A DNA stretch of 29,250 nucleotides, from contig JAJRVC010000641.1 in the NCBI GenBank assembly GCA_024277475.1, positions 1 to 29,250 of the forward strand, read 5' to 3'. Shown in pieces: positions 9,177 to 16,642 of the stretch. Positions within the stretch are counted from its first letter, which is position 1. Every line of letters starts with the position of its first letter. Position numbers and translations under genes: made by a program. The notes under the pieces are model-generated. The model made no database searches and was not told the DNA's origin. It was given only the letters and a program-made list of their open reading frames with translations. Origin of the DNA: Deltaproteobacteria bacterium (lineage in GTDB: Bacteria > Desulfobacterota > Desulfobacteria > Desulfobacterales > JAFDCJ01).

Positions 9177-10571
9177 TCAGAATTGTTTCTTCAGCCAGTT
9201 ATGATATCTCATGGCAAGAGCATAGGTATGGACGGCACGCTCGGCGGAATCAAAGAAGGGAATGCCGCCCTGGCATAACTGTTGAGCATATTTGAGATCA
9301 AAACCGGGGATTTTTACTGCAATGATGGGTTTTTTGCAATCGCGGTACGCGCGGATTAGACCTTCTGCATATATTTTGTTGGTTTCGGGCGACAGTCCGC
9401 ATACAATAACAATGATGGCATCCACTCCCGGATCGGCCGCCACTATCCGAATGGATTGAAAAAAAATATCGAGATCAAAATGTGCCGAAAGGCTGACGTC
9501 AACCGGATTAAGCAGACTGGTACCGGAATCTGAAATCAAACGTGCCAGTCCGGTTCGGGTTTCAGGTAAAAGATCGGCCAGCCTGATCCCTTCCCGGCCG
9601 CAGGCTTCAGCTGCCGATACTGCCAGACCACCCGGGCCGGAAATGATAGCCATGCGATTTCCCGGATTCGAAGGCAGCATGGAAAAGCCCATGAGTGCAT
9701 CCACCAGAGCCTCGAATCCTACCACAGGAATGGCGCCTGTCTGCTGCAACACTCCTTGCCAGATATTCGGTGCGCTTGCCATGGCCCCCGTGTGAGATGC
9801 GGATGCCTTTGCTCCTTCGGATGTCAACCCCACCTTCCACATGATGACCGGCTTTTTCAAAGCGGTTTGTCGGAGAGCATCAAGAAAATAGGGCGCTTTT
9901 TTGATTCCCTCGATATATGCGCCTATCAGGCCGGTATCGGGATCGTTGCACAGGTATGTTAAAAAATCCGCCGCCGTCAGGTCGCACTCATTCCCGGAAC
10001 TGATCACCTTGCTGAAACGAATGCCTTTCTGACCTGCAATCATACCTAAAATATTGGTCAACGATCCGCTGTGAGAAATAATTCCTACCGGTCCGGGATC
10101 TTTCGATATCTGGGGAAAGAAGGAGAGACCGGTTTTCGGGGAATAAAGCCCCATACCATTGGGACCGATCAAGCGCATGCCGCCGCGACGTGCTACCTGA
10201 ACCAGTTTGTCCTCTAAAGCCCCCCCCTCTTTGGTTCCGGTTTCCCTGAACCCGGCTGTAAAGAGCACTGCCCCTTTAACACCCTTAACAACGCATTGCC
10301 GAGTCACATCAAGGGCCTTTTGGTGCGGCACCAGCACAATGGCCAGATCCACCGGACCCGGGATATCCGCCAGTCGCTTATATGTCTTGAGGCCGTCAAT
10401 TTCTTTGGCCAGGGGGTTTATCGGATAAATTTGTCCACTATAACCTTGATCCAGCAGAGCGGTTAAAAAGACCCGGCCGGTTTTCATCCCCCGGGGCACG
10501 CCGATAATTGCTACCGATCGGGAATGGAAAAGACCATCAATTTGTGCAATGAGATTCTGGGAAGATTGCAT
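9177..10571 (-). CDS. Acyl-CoA synthetase (NDP-forming), alpha-subunit type
   Basis: 464 residues in the order CoA-binding Rossmann domain (about 10-145; SVAIIGVPR, GPNGMGLYSP) and two succinyl-CoA-ligase-like flavodoxin domains (about 155-300 and 305-460; GIISHSGSLTN, MAIISGPGGLAVSA). The catalytic phospho-histidine expected for the acetate-CoA ligase (ADP-forming) family is His260 in KASASHTGAMA. In this family the enzyme interconverts acyl-CoA + ADP + Pi and acid + ATP + CoA, in the cytoplasm. Only the alpha part is present: there is no ATP-grasp beta domain at either end, and no beta-subunit gene in the window. Start ATG has AGGAG five bases upstream. The gene is divergent from the metallo-beta-lactamase gene and ends about 150 bp from the TPR gene start. 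Confidence 0.9.
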   Translation of the reverse strand: MQSSQNLIAQIDGLFHSRSVAIIGVPRGMKTGRVFLTALLDQGYSGQIYPINPLAKEIDGLKTYKRLADIPGPVDLAIVLVPHQKALDVTRQCVVKGVKGAVLFTAGFRETGTKEGGALEDKLVQVARRGGMRLIGPNGMGLYSPKTGLSFFPQISKDPGPVGIISHSGSLTNILGMIAGQKGIRFSKVISSGNECDLTAADFLTYLCNDPDTGLIGAYIEGIKKAPYFLDALRQTALKKPVIMWKVGLTSEGAKASASHTGAMASAPNIWQGVLQQTGAIPVVGFEALVDALMGFSMLPSNPGNRMAIISGPGGLAVSAAEACGREGIRLADLLPETRTGLARLISDSGTSLLNPVDVSLSAHFDLDIFFQSIRIVAADPGVDAIIVIVCGLSPETNKIYAEGLIRAYRDCKKPIIAVKIPGFDLKYAQQLCQGGIPFFDSAERAVHTYALAMRYHNWLKKQF

Positions 10572-10774
10572 TCAGACTCCTATCTTGAGTCGATTGAGTT
10601 AATTGGGGTGATCAAATATCTTTACCTGCTCAATCTTGACGAATAAACTGCTCAACCAGTCAACTAAAAGGTTTTTATTGATTAAAATTAAAAAATTCAA
10701 TATCTATTTCACCATGAACGCTTACGCTAAATATATTAGGAAGGACCTTTTGTAAAGGTTTTAAGGAGACTGTA

Positions 10775-11488
10775 ATGCAGGAATACACAATCCATCCGCT
10801 GGCGGTGGGAATCAATGAAACGGATCAAGGTGTGATGACCTATTTGCGTGACTACGGCAAACGGATCTATCTTCCTATCTATGTGTTCTACTTAAAAGGC
10901 GGTGATAAGAACATCCTGGTGGACACCGGGTTAGAGCAATTTGTCGTGCCGGACGGTGCCGAGGAAGAATGCAGATTTAAGATCCTCGAATTCGAAGACG
11001 CCTTGTCAACCTTACATCTGAAACCTGAAGATATCGACATTATTATACATACTCACCTGCATAATGATCATTGCGAAAACGACTATCTGTGTACCAATGC
11101 TCAGGTGTATGTTCAAAACAGGGAATACGAGTTCATGCAAAATCCTCATCCGGTTGATCATCGGTATTACCCGGATATCTTGGATGAAAATAATGTTATC
11201 AAGATCGATGGTGACGTCAATATCCTTAACGGCATTGATGTCATTTTTTCACCCGGACACTCGGTGGGTGGACAATCCGTAGTCGTCAATACCAGCGGTG
11301 GGCAGGCGATTATCACGGGATTTTGCTGCAATGATAAGAATTTTCCTTCAACCGGACCGGCCATTGCTCCCGGAGTGCATATCGATCTCACTGAAGCTTA
11401 TGATTCCATCCAGAAAATTAGTCAGATGGCGGACATCCTTATTCCGCTGCATGATTTGTCGATTGGGAGGATGGAGAGGATACCGTGA
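10775..11488 (+). CDS. Metallo-beta-lactamase-fold hydrolase, N-acyl homoserine lactonase-like
   Basis: 237 residues. Metal ligands: HTHLHNDHC gives His94, His96, Asp98 and His99; His162 lies in SPGHSVGG; His226 in IPLHDLS. Overall layout resembles the AHL-lactonase (AttM/AiiA-like) branch, including the N-terminal lead VFYLKGGDKNILVDTGLE. In the place of the bridging Asp of this superfamily (usually GD) the protein has ITGFCCND, with Phe183, which may alter metal binding. Substrate is therefore uncertain: lactonase or another ester/thioester hydrolase. Start ATG has AAGGAG eight bases upstream (ttaaggagactgta), a clear ribosome-binding site. Cytoplasmic, no signal peptide. The neighbouring acyl-CoA synthetase gene is divergent, so the two could share a regulatory region. 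Confidence 0.88.
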   Translation: MQEYTIHPLAVGINETDQGVMTYLRDYGKRIYLPIYVFYLKGGDKNILVDTGLEQFVVPDGAEEECRFKILEFEDALSTLHLKPEDIDIIIHTHLHNDHCENDYLCTNAQVYVQNREYEFMQNPHPVDHRYYPDILDENNVIKIDGDVNILNGIDVIFSPGHSVGGQSVVVNTSGGQAIITGFCCNDKNFPSTGPAIAPGVHIDLTEAYDSIQKISQMADILIPLHDLSIGRMERIP

Positions 11489-11694
11489 CCTGAAGTGGGA
11501 ATGAGGAATGCGGAAGGATTGAGTTAAACGGCGTGATGGGTGGAATAATTTGAATACTCGGCTGCATTGAGTAAGTTGAGAGGATGTAAATCAAACCGAT
11601 TAACCCTTAACGATCCAAACCATCATAACCATCTTAACGATCCTAACGTTCTAAATCAATCTAAATATGATAACCATTAAAATATATTAATAAT

Positions 11695-12036
11695 ATGGCT
11701 ACAGAAAACGATCTTGTACTCATTTACTTAGAAGACAATCCCCTTAGCTTTGCCAGGATCGAAAGCATATTACCGGATTCCAAACCCGACTGGTATCATG
11801 TCAAGTTGCTCCTGCTGCAAATTCCAGCCCAGCTGGTTACCTGGATATTGCGGGATGTTTATATCAACGGAACCGAATTTACCATGAACGGCAAGCGCAT
11901 GCGATTGGAAAAAGTGGTGGTCCCGGGTGAACCGGACTCCCCGGAATTGATCAACAGACAGGATGAACGGGATGAGCCCGCCGAAGGGGCGGGCAGGGCG
12001 AAGGTGATATCGTTAAAGGATATCAAGAAAAAGTAA
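11695..12036 (+). CDS. Small conserved hypothetical protein
   Basis: 113 residues with codon use like a real gene; I cannot assign it to a named family. The first 80 residues look like a compact mixed alpha/beta domain (LVLIYLEDNPLSFARIESIL, PDWYHVKLLLLQIPAQLVTW, then ILRDVYINGTEFTMNG). The last 35 residues are charged and probably disordered, ending in Lys-rich IKKK. No signal peptide, membrane segment or Cys motif. The start region is AT-rich with no clear Shine-Dalgarno, and a low-complexity stretch of CTTAACGATCC-like units (11600-11660) lies upstream. It resembles hypothetical proteins I associate with deltaproteobacteria, but that is recollection, not a search. Confidence 0.7.
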   Translation: MATENDLVLIYLEDNPLSFARIESILPDSKPDWYHVKLLLLQIPAQLVTWILRDVYINGTEFTMNGKRMRLEKVVVPGEPDSPELINRQDERDEPAEGAGRAKVISLKDIKKK

Positions 12037-12115
12037 CCTAGGTTGAAACGTTCAGGGTTCAACGTTCCGGGTTGAAAAAAATCAGCTGTCTTATATCATG
12101 GGGATCGTGTTTGTA
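12036..12115 (+). repeat. Dispersed repeat F, copy 2
   Basis: Contains gaaacgttcagggttcaacg, then ttccgggttgaaaaaaatca, then gctgtcttatatcatgggga and tcgtgttt. It aligns along its length with 14669-14745 and 3895-3985. Confidence 0.65.
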
Positions 12116-12370
12116 GGCGTTCACGGGTTTGGGGTTCCACCCTTCGGGATTCTTCGGTTCGCTGTTCAGTCAGGCCGTCAGCTGCCAAAGCGCCTGGTTT
12201 AGCCATCAAGAAACCGTGTCATTTAGGTGTAGCTTCACATGAGAAGTTCAGAGTTCACGTCAAATATGGTCCGTTAATTCGAGAGTTCTGCAATCTGGCG
12301 CGCTAGTGCCACGTCACGGCGGGTGGTGGCTCGAATAATTGTAACGATTTTAGCAACTGGTTAAGAATGA

Positions 12371-12461
12371 GGTGGCCGCAAAAAGGCACAAAAAACACAA
12401 AAATAAAATTCCACACTTAATAATTTCAATAGGTTATAAGATCAAAATTCGAGAATTTTGA
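12371..12461 (+). repeat. 90-bp repeat G, copy 1 (inverted partner at 28605-28694)
   Basis: Starts ggtggccgcaaaaaggcaca and runs through aaaaacacaaaaataaaatt, ccacacttaataatttcaat and aggttataagatcaaaattc. The reverse complement of 28605-28694 matches with few differences. The distal end is a perfect hairpin, TCAAAATTC (12442-12450) and GAATTTTGA (12453-12461). Confidence 0.8.
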
Positions 12462-12490
12462 CTTTTTACGAGATTGTCAAGAATACTTAG

Positions 12491-12558
12491 CCACAGACGC
12501 ACACGGACAATTTGTTTGAAGAAAAAAGACGTCTGCGTATTTCTGTGCGGGTCTGTGG
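12491..12558. repeat. Imperfect inverted repeat with CCACAGAC ends
   Basis: ccacagacgcacacggaca at 12491-12509 faces tctgtgcgggtctgtgg at 12542-12558. The outer eight bases pair perfectly and the inner part with mismatches. It sits between the G repeat and the DUF1848 gene. It could be a small inserted palindromic unit or an mRNA hairpin. Confidence 0.55.
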
Positions 12559-12612
12559 TTTATTTAATGGCCTACAAGCAACATAAACGAAATGGAGAGG
12601 TAACCCTGAACG

Positions 12613-13515
12613 GTGAACGCTGAACCTGTGAACGGCTACAGGCCTTACAAGATTATTATTTCGGCTTCCAGACGAACCGATATTCCGGCGTTTTATATGC
12701 CCTGGTTCATGAGGCAGATCAGAGCGGGATCTTTTGAGGTCACAAACCCCTTTAACCAGCGCGTTTCATGTATCCCGGCAACGCCCGATAGAGTTCATAC
12801 GATAGTATTCTGGTCAAAAAATTTTAGACTGTTCCTTGACAAAAATTATGGAGAAGAGCTACTCAAACAGGGCTACCATCTTTTTTTTAATTTTAGCATT
12901 AACTCGGATTGTACCAGCCTTGAGCCCAATTTACCGCCGCTAAAAAAGCGTCTTGACCAGCTTGAAGACCTGTGTCGCCGATTTGGCTCCGACACGATAA
13001 ACTGGCGTTTTGATCCGCTTTGTTTTTTTACATCGGGGGTGGGCCCGCTGCGGGATAATCTGCACGATTTTTCCTGCATCGCCGAAAAGGCTACTGAATG
13101 TGGAATTGTGAGGTGCATTACCAGTTTCATGGACTATTACCCCAAAATTCGTAGACGGCTCTCAACCCGGCCCGGGTTTGCTTTCATTGATCCAACGCTT
13201 GAAAAGAAAATTGAAATTGTGCGTGGGATGGAAAAAGAACTTGTCGCCGGAAACATTCATCTATCCCTTTGTTGCGAAAAAGACTTATTGAACGCGTTTC
13301 CCCGAAGTTCTTCGGTAACTGGAAGCTCATGCATTCCCGGTGATCTTATCCAGAAATTATACGGCGGTCGCCCTCCTCTTAAAAAAGATACCGGCCAACG
13401 GGTCAAAGCCGGTTGCGGATGTACACTGTCGACTGACATTGGATCATATCATCTGCAACCGTGTTATCACAACTGTCTGTTTTGTTATGCGAATCCGGCT
13501 TCCGCGCCTGATTGA
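12613..13515 (+). CDS. DUF1848 family protein (radical-SAM-like Cys cluster at C-terminus)
   Basis: 300 residues. The hallmark ISASRRTDIPAFYMPWFMRQ is at 17-36, followed by NPFNQRVSCIP, FWSKNF and NWRFDPLCFF, all typical of DUF1848. The C-terminus holds Cys268, Cys270, Cys284, Cys288 and Cys291; the last three form a CX3CX2C pattern like the 4Fe-4S site of radical SAM enzymes, here at the end of the chain. The activity of the family is unknown. The frame begins with GTG 12613, and its first codons (gtgaacgctgaacctgtgaa) belong to repeat-like sequence, so the true start may be a little later (GTG 12628). A GGAGAGG lies 12 bases before 12613, rather far. Plus-strand neighbours are a hypothetical gene and dusB. 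Confidence 0.85.
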   Translation: MNAEPVNGYRPYKIIISASRRTDIPAFYMPWFMRQIRAGSFEVTNPFNQRVSCIPATPDRVHTIVFWSKNFRLFLDKNYGEELLKQGYHLFFNFSINSDCTSLEPNLPPLKKRLDQLEDLCRRFGSDTINWRFDPLCFFTSGVGPLRDNLHDFSCIAEKATECGIVRCITSFMDYYPKIRRRLSTRPGFAFIDPTLEKKIEIVRGMEKELVAGNIHLSLCCEKDLLNAFPRSSSVTGSSCIPGDLIQKLYGGRPPLKKDTGQRVKAGCGCTLSTDIGSYHLQPCYHNCLFCYANPASAPD

Positions 13516-13682
13516 AGATTTGGGTGAAACATAGAATTCGACCCAATTCAAACGTCATACTATTGATATAGACCCGTTAGGCGTATTAACCGGGAGCCGT
13601 GAACACTGAGCCACTAAGCACTGGTTGATATCAGAGCCAAGCCCGATAACAACCGACAACCGACAACAAACGGCGAAAGCCA

Positions 13683-14657
13683 ATGCAAATCGGCAATCTC
13701 ACTTTAGATAATAACGTCATTCTTGCTCCATTAGCAGGCATTACAAACTTACCCTTTCGCCTTTTAGCCAAAGCGTCCGGTTGCGGCCTGGTTTGTTCGG
13801 AGATGATCAGTGCCAATGGACTCGTTTACCAATCCGGCAAAACTGAACAGATGTTGAACAGTGTTCCGGAAGAAAAGCCGGTTTCAGTTCAGATATTTGG
13901 ATCGGACCCCGGGATCATGGCTGAGGCGGCTGCTATCATCCAGTCCAAAGGAGCCGATGTTCTCGATATCAATTTTGGTTGTTCGGTTCGAAAAGTAACC
14001 AAAACAGGCTCCGGTGTAGCCCTCATGAGAACTCCGGATCAGGCGAAAACATTGCTTATGGCGGTGCGCAAAGCCATTCGCATACCGTTGACCATCAAAA
14101 TCAGAAGCGGCTGGGATGCATCGGGCCGTGAGGCCCTCGACATCGCCGGGATTGCGCAAGACTGCGGAGTGGATGCCATCGCTGTCCATCCCCGCACAGC
14201 CGGTCAGCAGTTCAGGGGACGAGCAGACTGGTCGATTATTTCAGCTGTTAAAAAAAACGTTGGCATACCCGTCATCGGAAACGGTGATATCGTTTCAGCA
14301 CGTGATGCACTGAAAATGCTGGAAGAAACCGGATGTGATGCGGTTATGATCGGCAGAAGGGCCATCGGGAACCCCGCAATCTTCAGCCGGGTGCTTGCGC
14401 GCATGAACGGTGAAGAACCGGCCCGGGAAGATCTCAGCCACCGGTTTGACATTATGACCCATTATTTTAAAGCATCCGTGGATTTTATCGGTGAAGAGGC
14501 GGCTTGCAGGATGATGCGCAGCCGACTGGGCTGGTTTACACGGGGAATGCGGAACAGCAGTAAATTTCGTGAATCGATCAAACATCTGTCGTCGGAGGAA
14601 GAAGGCCTTGAGCTGATTGGCGCCTATCGGAATTCACTGCTGAATGAATTGGCATAG
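13683..14657 (+). CDS. dusB: tRNA-dihydrouridine synthase, DusB type
   Basis: FMN- and NADPH-dependent reductase that converts uridine to dihydrouridine in the D-loop of tRNAs. 324 residues, normal length. TIM-barrel motifs: APLAGITNLPFRLL at the start, the catalytic cysteine Cys100 in DINFGCSVRKV, KIRSGW, AVHPRTAGQQFRG, VIGNGDI and GCDAVMIGRRAIGNP. The helical C-terminal tRNA-binding domain is present (about 245-324, RSRLGWFTRGM). The usual Pro after the catalytic Cys (GCP) is Ser here, a mild change. Start ATG 13683 matches the common N-terminus; the ribosome-binding site is weak (ggcgaaagcca). Cytoplasmic. In many bacteria dusB is next to fis; no fis gene is seen here. Confidence 0.95.
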   Translation: MQIGNLTLDNNVILAPLAGITNLPFRLLAKASGCGLVCSEMISANGLVYQSGKTEQMLNSVPEEKPVSVQIFGSDPGIMAEAAAIIQSKGADVLDINFGCSVRKVTKTGSGVALMRTPDQAKTLLMAVRKAIRIPLTIKIRSGWDASGREALDIAGIAQDCGVDAIAVHPRTAGQQFRGRADWSIISAVKKNVGIPVIGNGDIVSARDALKMLEETGCDAVMIGRRAIGNPAIFSRVLARMNGEEPAREDLSHRFDIMTHYFKASVDFIGEEAACRMMRSRLGWFTRGMRNSSKFRESIKHLSSEEEGLELIGAYRNSLLNELA

Positions 14658-14668
14658 ATTATTACATA

Positions 14669-14745
14669 GGTTAATCGGTTCAGGGTTCAACGTTCAGGGT
14701 TGAAAAAAAACAGACAGCTTATGTCAAAAGGATCGCATCTTCGTC
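14669..14745 (+). repeat. Dispersed repeat F, copy 3
   Basis: Contains ggttaatcggttcagggttc, then aacgttcagggttgaaaaaa, then aacagacagcttatgtcaaa and aggatcg. It is the closest match to the copy at 12036-12115. Right after it, ctccgaggcgtaggctacga with gccggag (14756-14782) folds into a hairpin (CTCCG/CGGAG with an inner GTAG/CTAC). Confidence 0.65.
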
Positions 14746-14928
14746 TTGTCCCACTCTCCGAGGCGTAGGCTACGAGCCGGAGGTCATGGCGGGTTTGGAC
14801 CCCTTTTATGAGACTACATTGCCAATGACCTAAATCCCAAGCATGTCTCGGTTATTGGATATTGAAATTTGGGATTTATTTGAAGTTTGGTGTTTGAGAT
14901 TTAAGATTCTTAATACCTCAGTATCTTT

Positions 14929-14972
14929 TTCGATCCAACTGGCCGCTTCGGCTGACAGCGGCTGGGCTGACT
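14929..14972 (-). repeat. REP-like hairpin repeat, copy D (inverted)
   Basis: Read on the minus strand: GCCGCT, nine-base loop, AGCGGC (a 6-bp stem), then cagttggatcgaaaaaga. The part from the stem through gatcgaaaaaga matches copies A and C; the rest of the tail has diverged. It lies 19 bp downstream of the lipoprotein stop codon, so it may also stabilise or end that transcript. Confidence 0.5.
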
Positions 14973-14990
14973 CCGGATGGTTTCGTGCAA

Positions 14991-15974
14991 TCATTTCCGG
15001 CGCACCGTACTTCCCTTCTTGATGTCCTCTCCCGAAACCAGTTTAGCCTCCAGCCTGCCCTCTGTGATGGCAACTATCTCAATTTCACCGATCTTCAGAC
15101 CCGGTACGAAAAAGCGCTGGCCGCCGATTCCTTCCATAATTCTGCTGCCGTTGAATACTTCCAGGATATCACCGGGCTCAAGACCCACCTCGGTTCCTGA
15201 AGGGATGACATACCGGTCGTCCTCAATTTCGGTGATGAATCCAGTCCAGGGCTGATCCCTGATGACGTCGCAAATATTATCGCCGATATCGGTCAGCAGC
15301 CGGTTCAAAGTCTCATTGAGCTCGGGTAATTTGATCTGTTCACTTTCCCGAATCATTCGATATTCAAGATCATCGATTTCGATCCGGCGGTCGAATGTAT
15401 CATCAAAGATTTTTGTGGCTGTCCGCATATCGAAAACTGCTACCCTGATAAATACCAGCACGAGATGTTGTGTGTCTTTGGTCCACAGTACCCCCTGCAA
15501 TTCATCGATGACTCGGATGTCTTCCAGGCTACCGGTAACAACAGCGTTTAGTCCGAGCTGCCGACCGATGATTGTCAGGGCATAACCATCGACAAGCCCG
15601 GATTTTAACTTGGGCGGTTCCTTTAATTCATTCAAAAGTCCACCGGTTGCAGGGTTTAACAGAATAATACCCGGACATTGGTCGTTCAAATATTCCGGTA
15701 GACCTTTGCGAAAAATTTCCTGAAAATTTTGGGTCTTCTGTAAGGTGTTATTTTCAAAATTGAATATACCCACCTTCCTTTTCAGATCCTCATCGGACAA
15801 GATTATTTTGCGGCTGATATCCCGGGTGGTCCTTGTGACTGTTTTGGTTGTTTTTTCAACCACCGTTCGGGTGGTAGAGCAACCGATGAAGATTAAAATC
15901 CCGATGAACAGTAATGATGTACTGACAAATTTGCGGATATAAACTGGGACCTGATATGAATAATATGGAGTCAT
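14991..15974 (-). CDS. Lipoprotein with FlgT-like C-terminal domain (function unknown)
   Basis: 327 residues. A lipoprotein signal (hydrophobic LLFIGILIFIGC, lipid-attached Cys32) is followed by a Thr/Lys-rich stretch. A central alpha/beta domain (about 65-230; KVGIFNFENNTLQ, GLNAVVTGSLEDIRVID) resembles CsgG/FlgT-type periplasmic domains. A C-terminal beta domain has the pattern GTEVGLEPGDILEVF and GQRFFVPGLKIGEIEIV, which I associate with the flagellar-assembly protein T C-terminal domain. No flagellar gene is nearby, so a flagellar job is not supported here. Start ATG 15974 is the only Met before the signal; its ribosome-binding site is poor. Likely anchored to the outer or inner membrane facing the periplasm. 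Confidence 0.75.
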   Translation of the reverse strand: MTPYYSYQVPVYIRKFVSTSLLFIGILIFIGCSTTRTVVEKTTKTVTRTTRDISRKIILSDEDLKRKVGIFNFENNTLQKTQNFQEIFRKGLPEYLNDQCPGIILLNPATGGLLNELKEPPKLKSGLVDGYALTIIGRQLGLNAVVTGSLEDIRVIDELQGVLWTKDTQHLVLVFIRVAVFDMRTATKIFDDTFDRRIEIDDLEYRMIRESEQIKLPELNETLNRLLTDIGDNICDVIRDQPWTGFITEIEDDRYVIPSGTEVGLEPGDILEVFNGSRIMEGIGGQRFFVPGLKIGEIEIVAITEGRLEAKLVSGEDIKKGSTVRRK

Positions 15975-16259
15975 TGCTCATAATTTCCGATTTTGGATTT
16001 ATGAAATCGCTGCGCCCTATCAATTTATAATAGACAGAATTCCCTTTTGGGTTTAACATAATCCGGCGCGCTTGGGCTCGTCCCGGCGCAACTTTGTCAG
16101 CTTATGCCGTGAGGGGCTGAATATGTCAAGAATCAAATATTATAAAAACAAAGTTCCGGCTAAATTTGCTTGGGCAGCAATTTCCGGCCCACCCTACGCC
16201 TTATCCGATTGACGATGTTGGCGGGTGGACAGACTTATCCGGAGCAGGGGAGCGGTAAC

Positions 16260-16439
16260 GTGGCGACCATCGACGAACAAATACTTAGAACTACCAAGGA
16301 AATCGTTGTTAAATTTATTGAAAGCGGCAGGATTTCTCCCAGCAGCTTCCATGAAACCTTCAAAGATATTTACCGCACCGTGGAAAAAACAACAAAAAGG
16401 TCGCTGAAGGTTGCCGGACAGCCGGATAAGAAAAAATAG
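16260..16439 (+). CDS. Small conserved hypothetical protein (59 aa)
   Basis: A GTG at 16260 gives VATIDEQILRTTKEIVVKFI and on to TTKRSLKVAGQPDKKK. A GGGGAG seven bases before the GTG is the best ribosome-binding site in the area. The frame is open further upstream to an ATG at 16170, but that part is Arg/Leu-rich and not gene-like. The protein is predicted to be all-helical with a Lys-rich end, and no domain is recognised. It stands alone between two minus-strand genes. The helix pattern FIESGRISPSSFHETFKDIY suggests a small interaction or adaptor protein, but no function can be given. Confidence 0.6.
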   Translation: MATIDEQILRTTKEIVVKFIESGRISPSSFHETFKDIYRTVEKTTKRSLKVAGQPDKKK

Positions 16440-16483
16440 TGGACTGTTTCCGGAGCCGCTGAGCCCGTAAACGCGTTATTCAG

Positions 16484-16535
16484 TTTTTTTTTTTTTTTTT
16501 TTGATCAGACTGGCCGTTTTTTTTGGTCAGAGGCG
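16484..16535 (-). repeat. REP-like repeat, copy E, with 19-base T run
   Basis: 19 consecutive T (16484-16502) adjoin gatcagactggccgtttttt and ttggtcagag. On the minus strand this reads hairpin, then GGCCAGTCTGATC, then a poly-A run, which resembles copies B and C with the AT-rich tail turned into a homopolymer. The T run is the longest homopolymer I noticed in the window. Confidence 0.45.
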
Positions 16536-16566
16536 CTGTCGCTTATATGTAAGCAAACAAACCACT

Positions 16567-16620
16567 CCCCCTTCAGAGAGAAACCAGTATCCCCGCGGAG
16601 CGGGATCTTCGACGGGCCCT
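16567..16620. other. GC-rich hairpin region downstream of polA
   Basis: Just after the polA stop, on its transcript side, sits ATCCCGC, tcc, GCGGGGAT (stem with one bulge), next to a second GGGC/GCCC stem. No T tract follows, so it is not a typical intrinsic terminator. It may protect the 3' end of the polA mRNA. Confidence 0.35.
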
Positions 16621-16642
16621 CTGTGCCCGGGTATCTGATACT

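Larger units (their letters stand above)
12037..12612. other. 576-bp non-coding stretch built of repeats
   Basis: No gene is supported. It holds, in order: an F repeat copy (12036-12115), unassigned sequence (12120-12370), one copy of the 90-bp G repeat (12371-12461), and an imperfect inverted repeat with CCACAGAC ends (12491-12558). The 3' end supplies a GGAGAGG and the first codons of the DUF1848 gene. Confidence 0.6.
14658..14990. other. 333-bp intergenic stretch with two repeats
   Basis: Holds an F repeat copy, a hairpin at 14756-14782, a stretch of low-complexity TTTGGGATTT-like sequence (14860-14910), and an inverted copy of the REP-like hairpin (14929-14972) close to the 3' end of the minus-strand lipoprotein gene. 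No gene is supported. Confidence 0.6.

Noticed and set aside
11600..11660. CTTAACGATCC-like tandem units as a CRISPR or iteron array
   Set aside because: Units are short, irregular and low in complexity, with no regular spacers.
16170..16259. Upstream ATG for the 59-aa gene
   Set aside because: The extra residues are not gene-like, while GTG 16260 has GGGGAG at the right distance.
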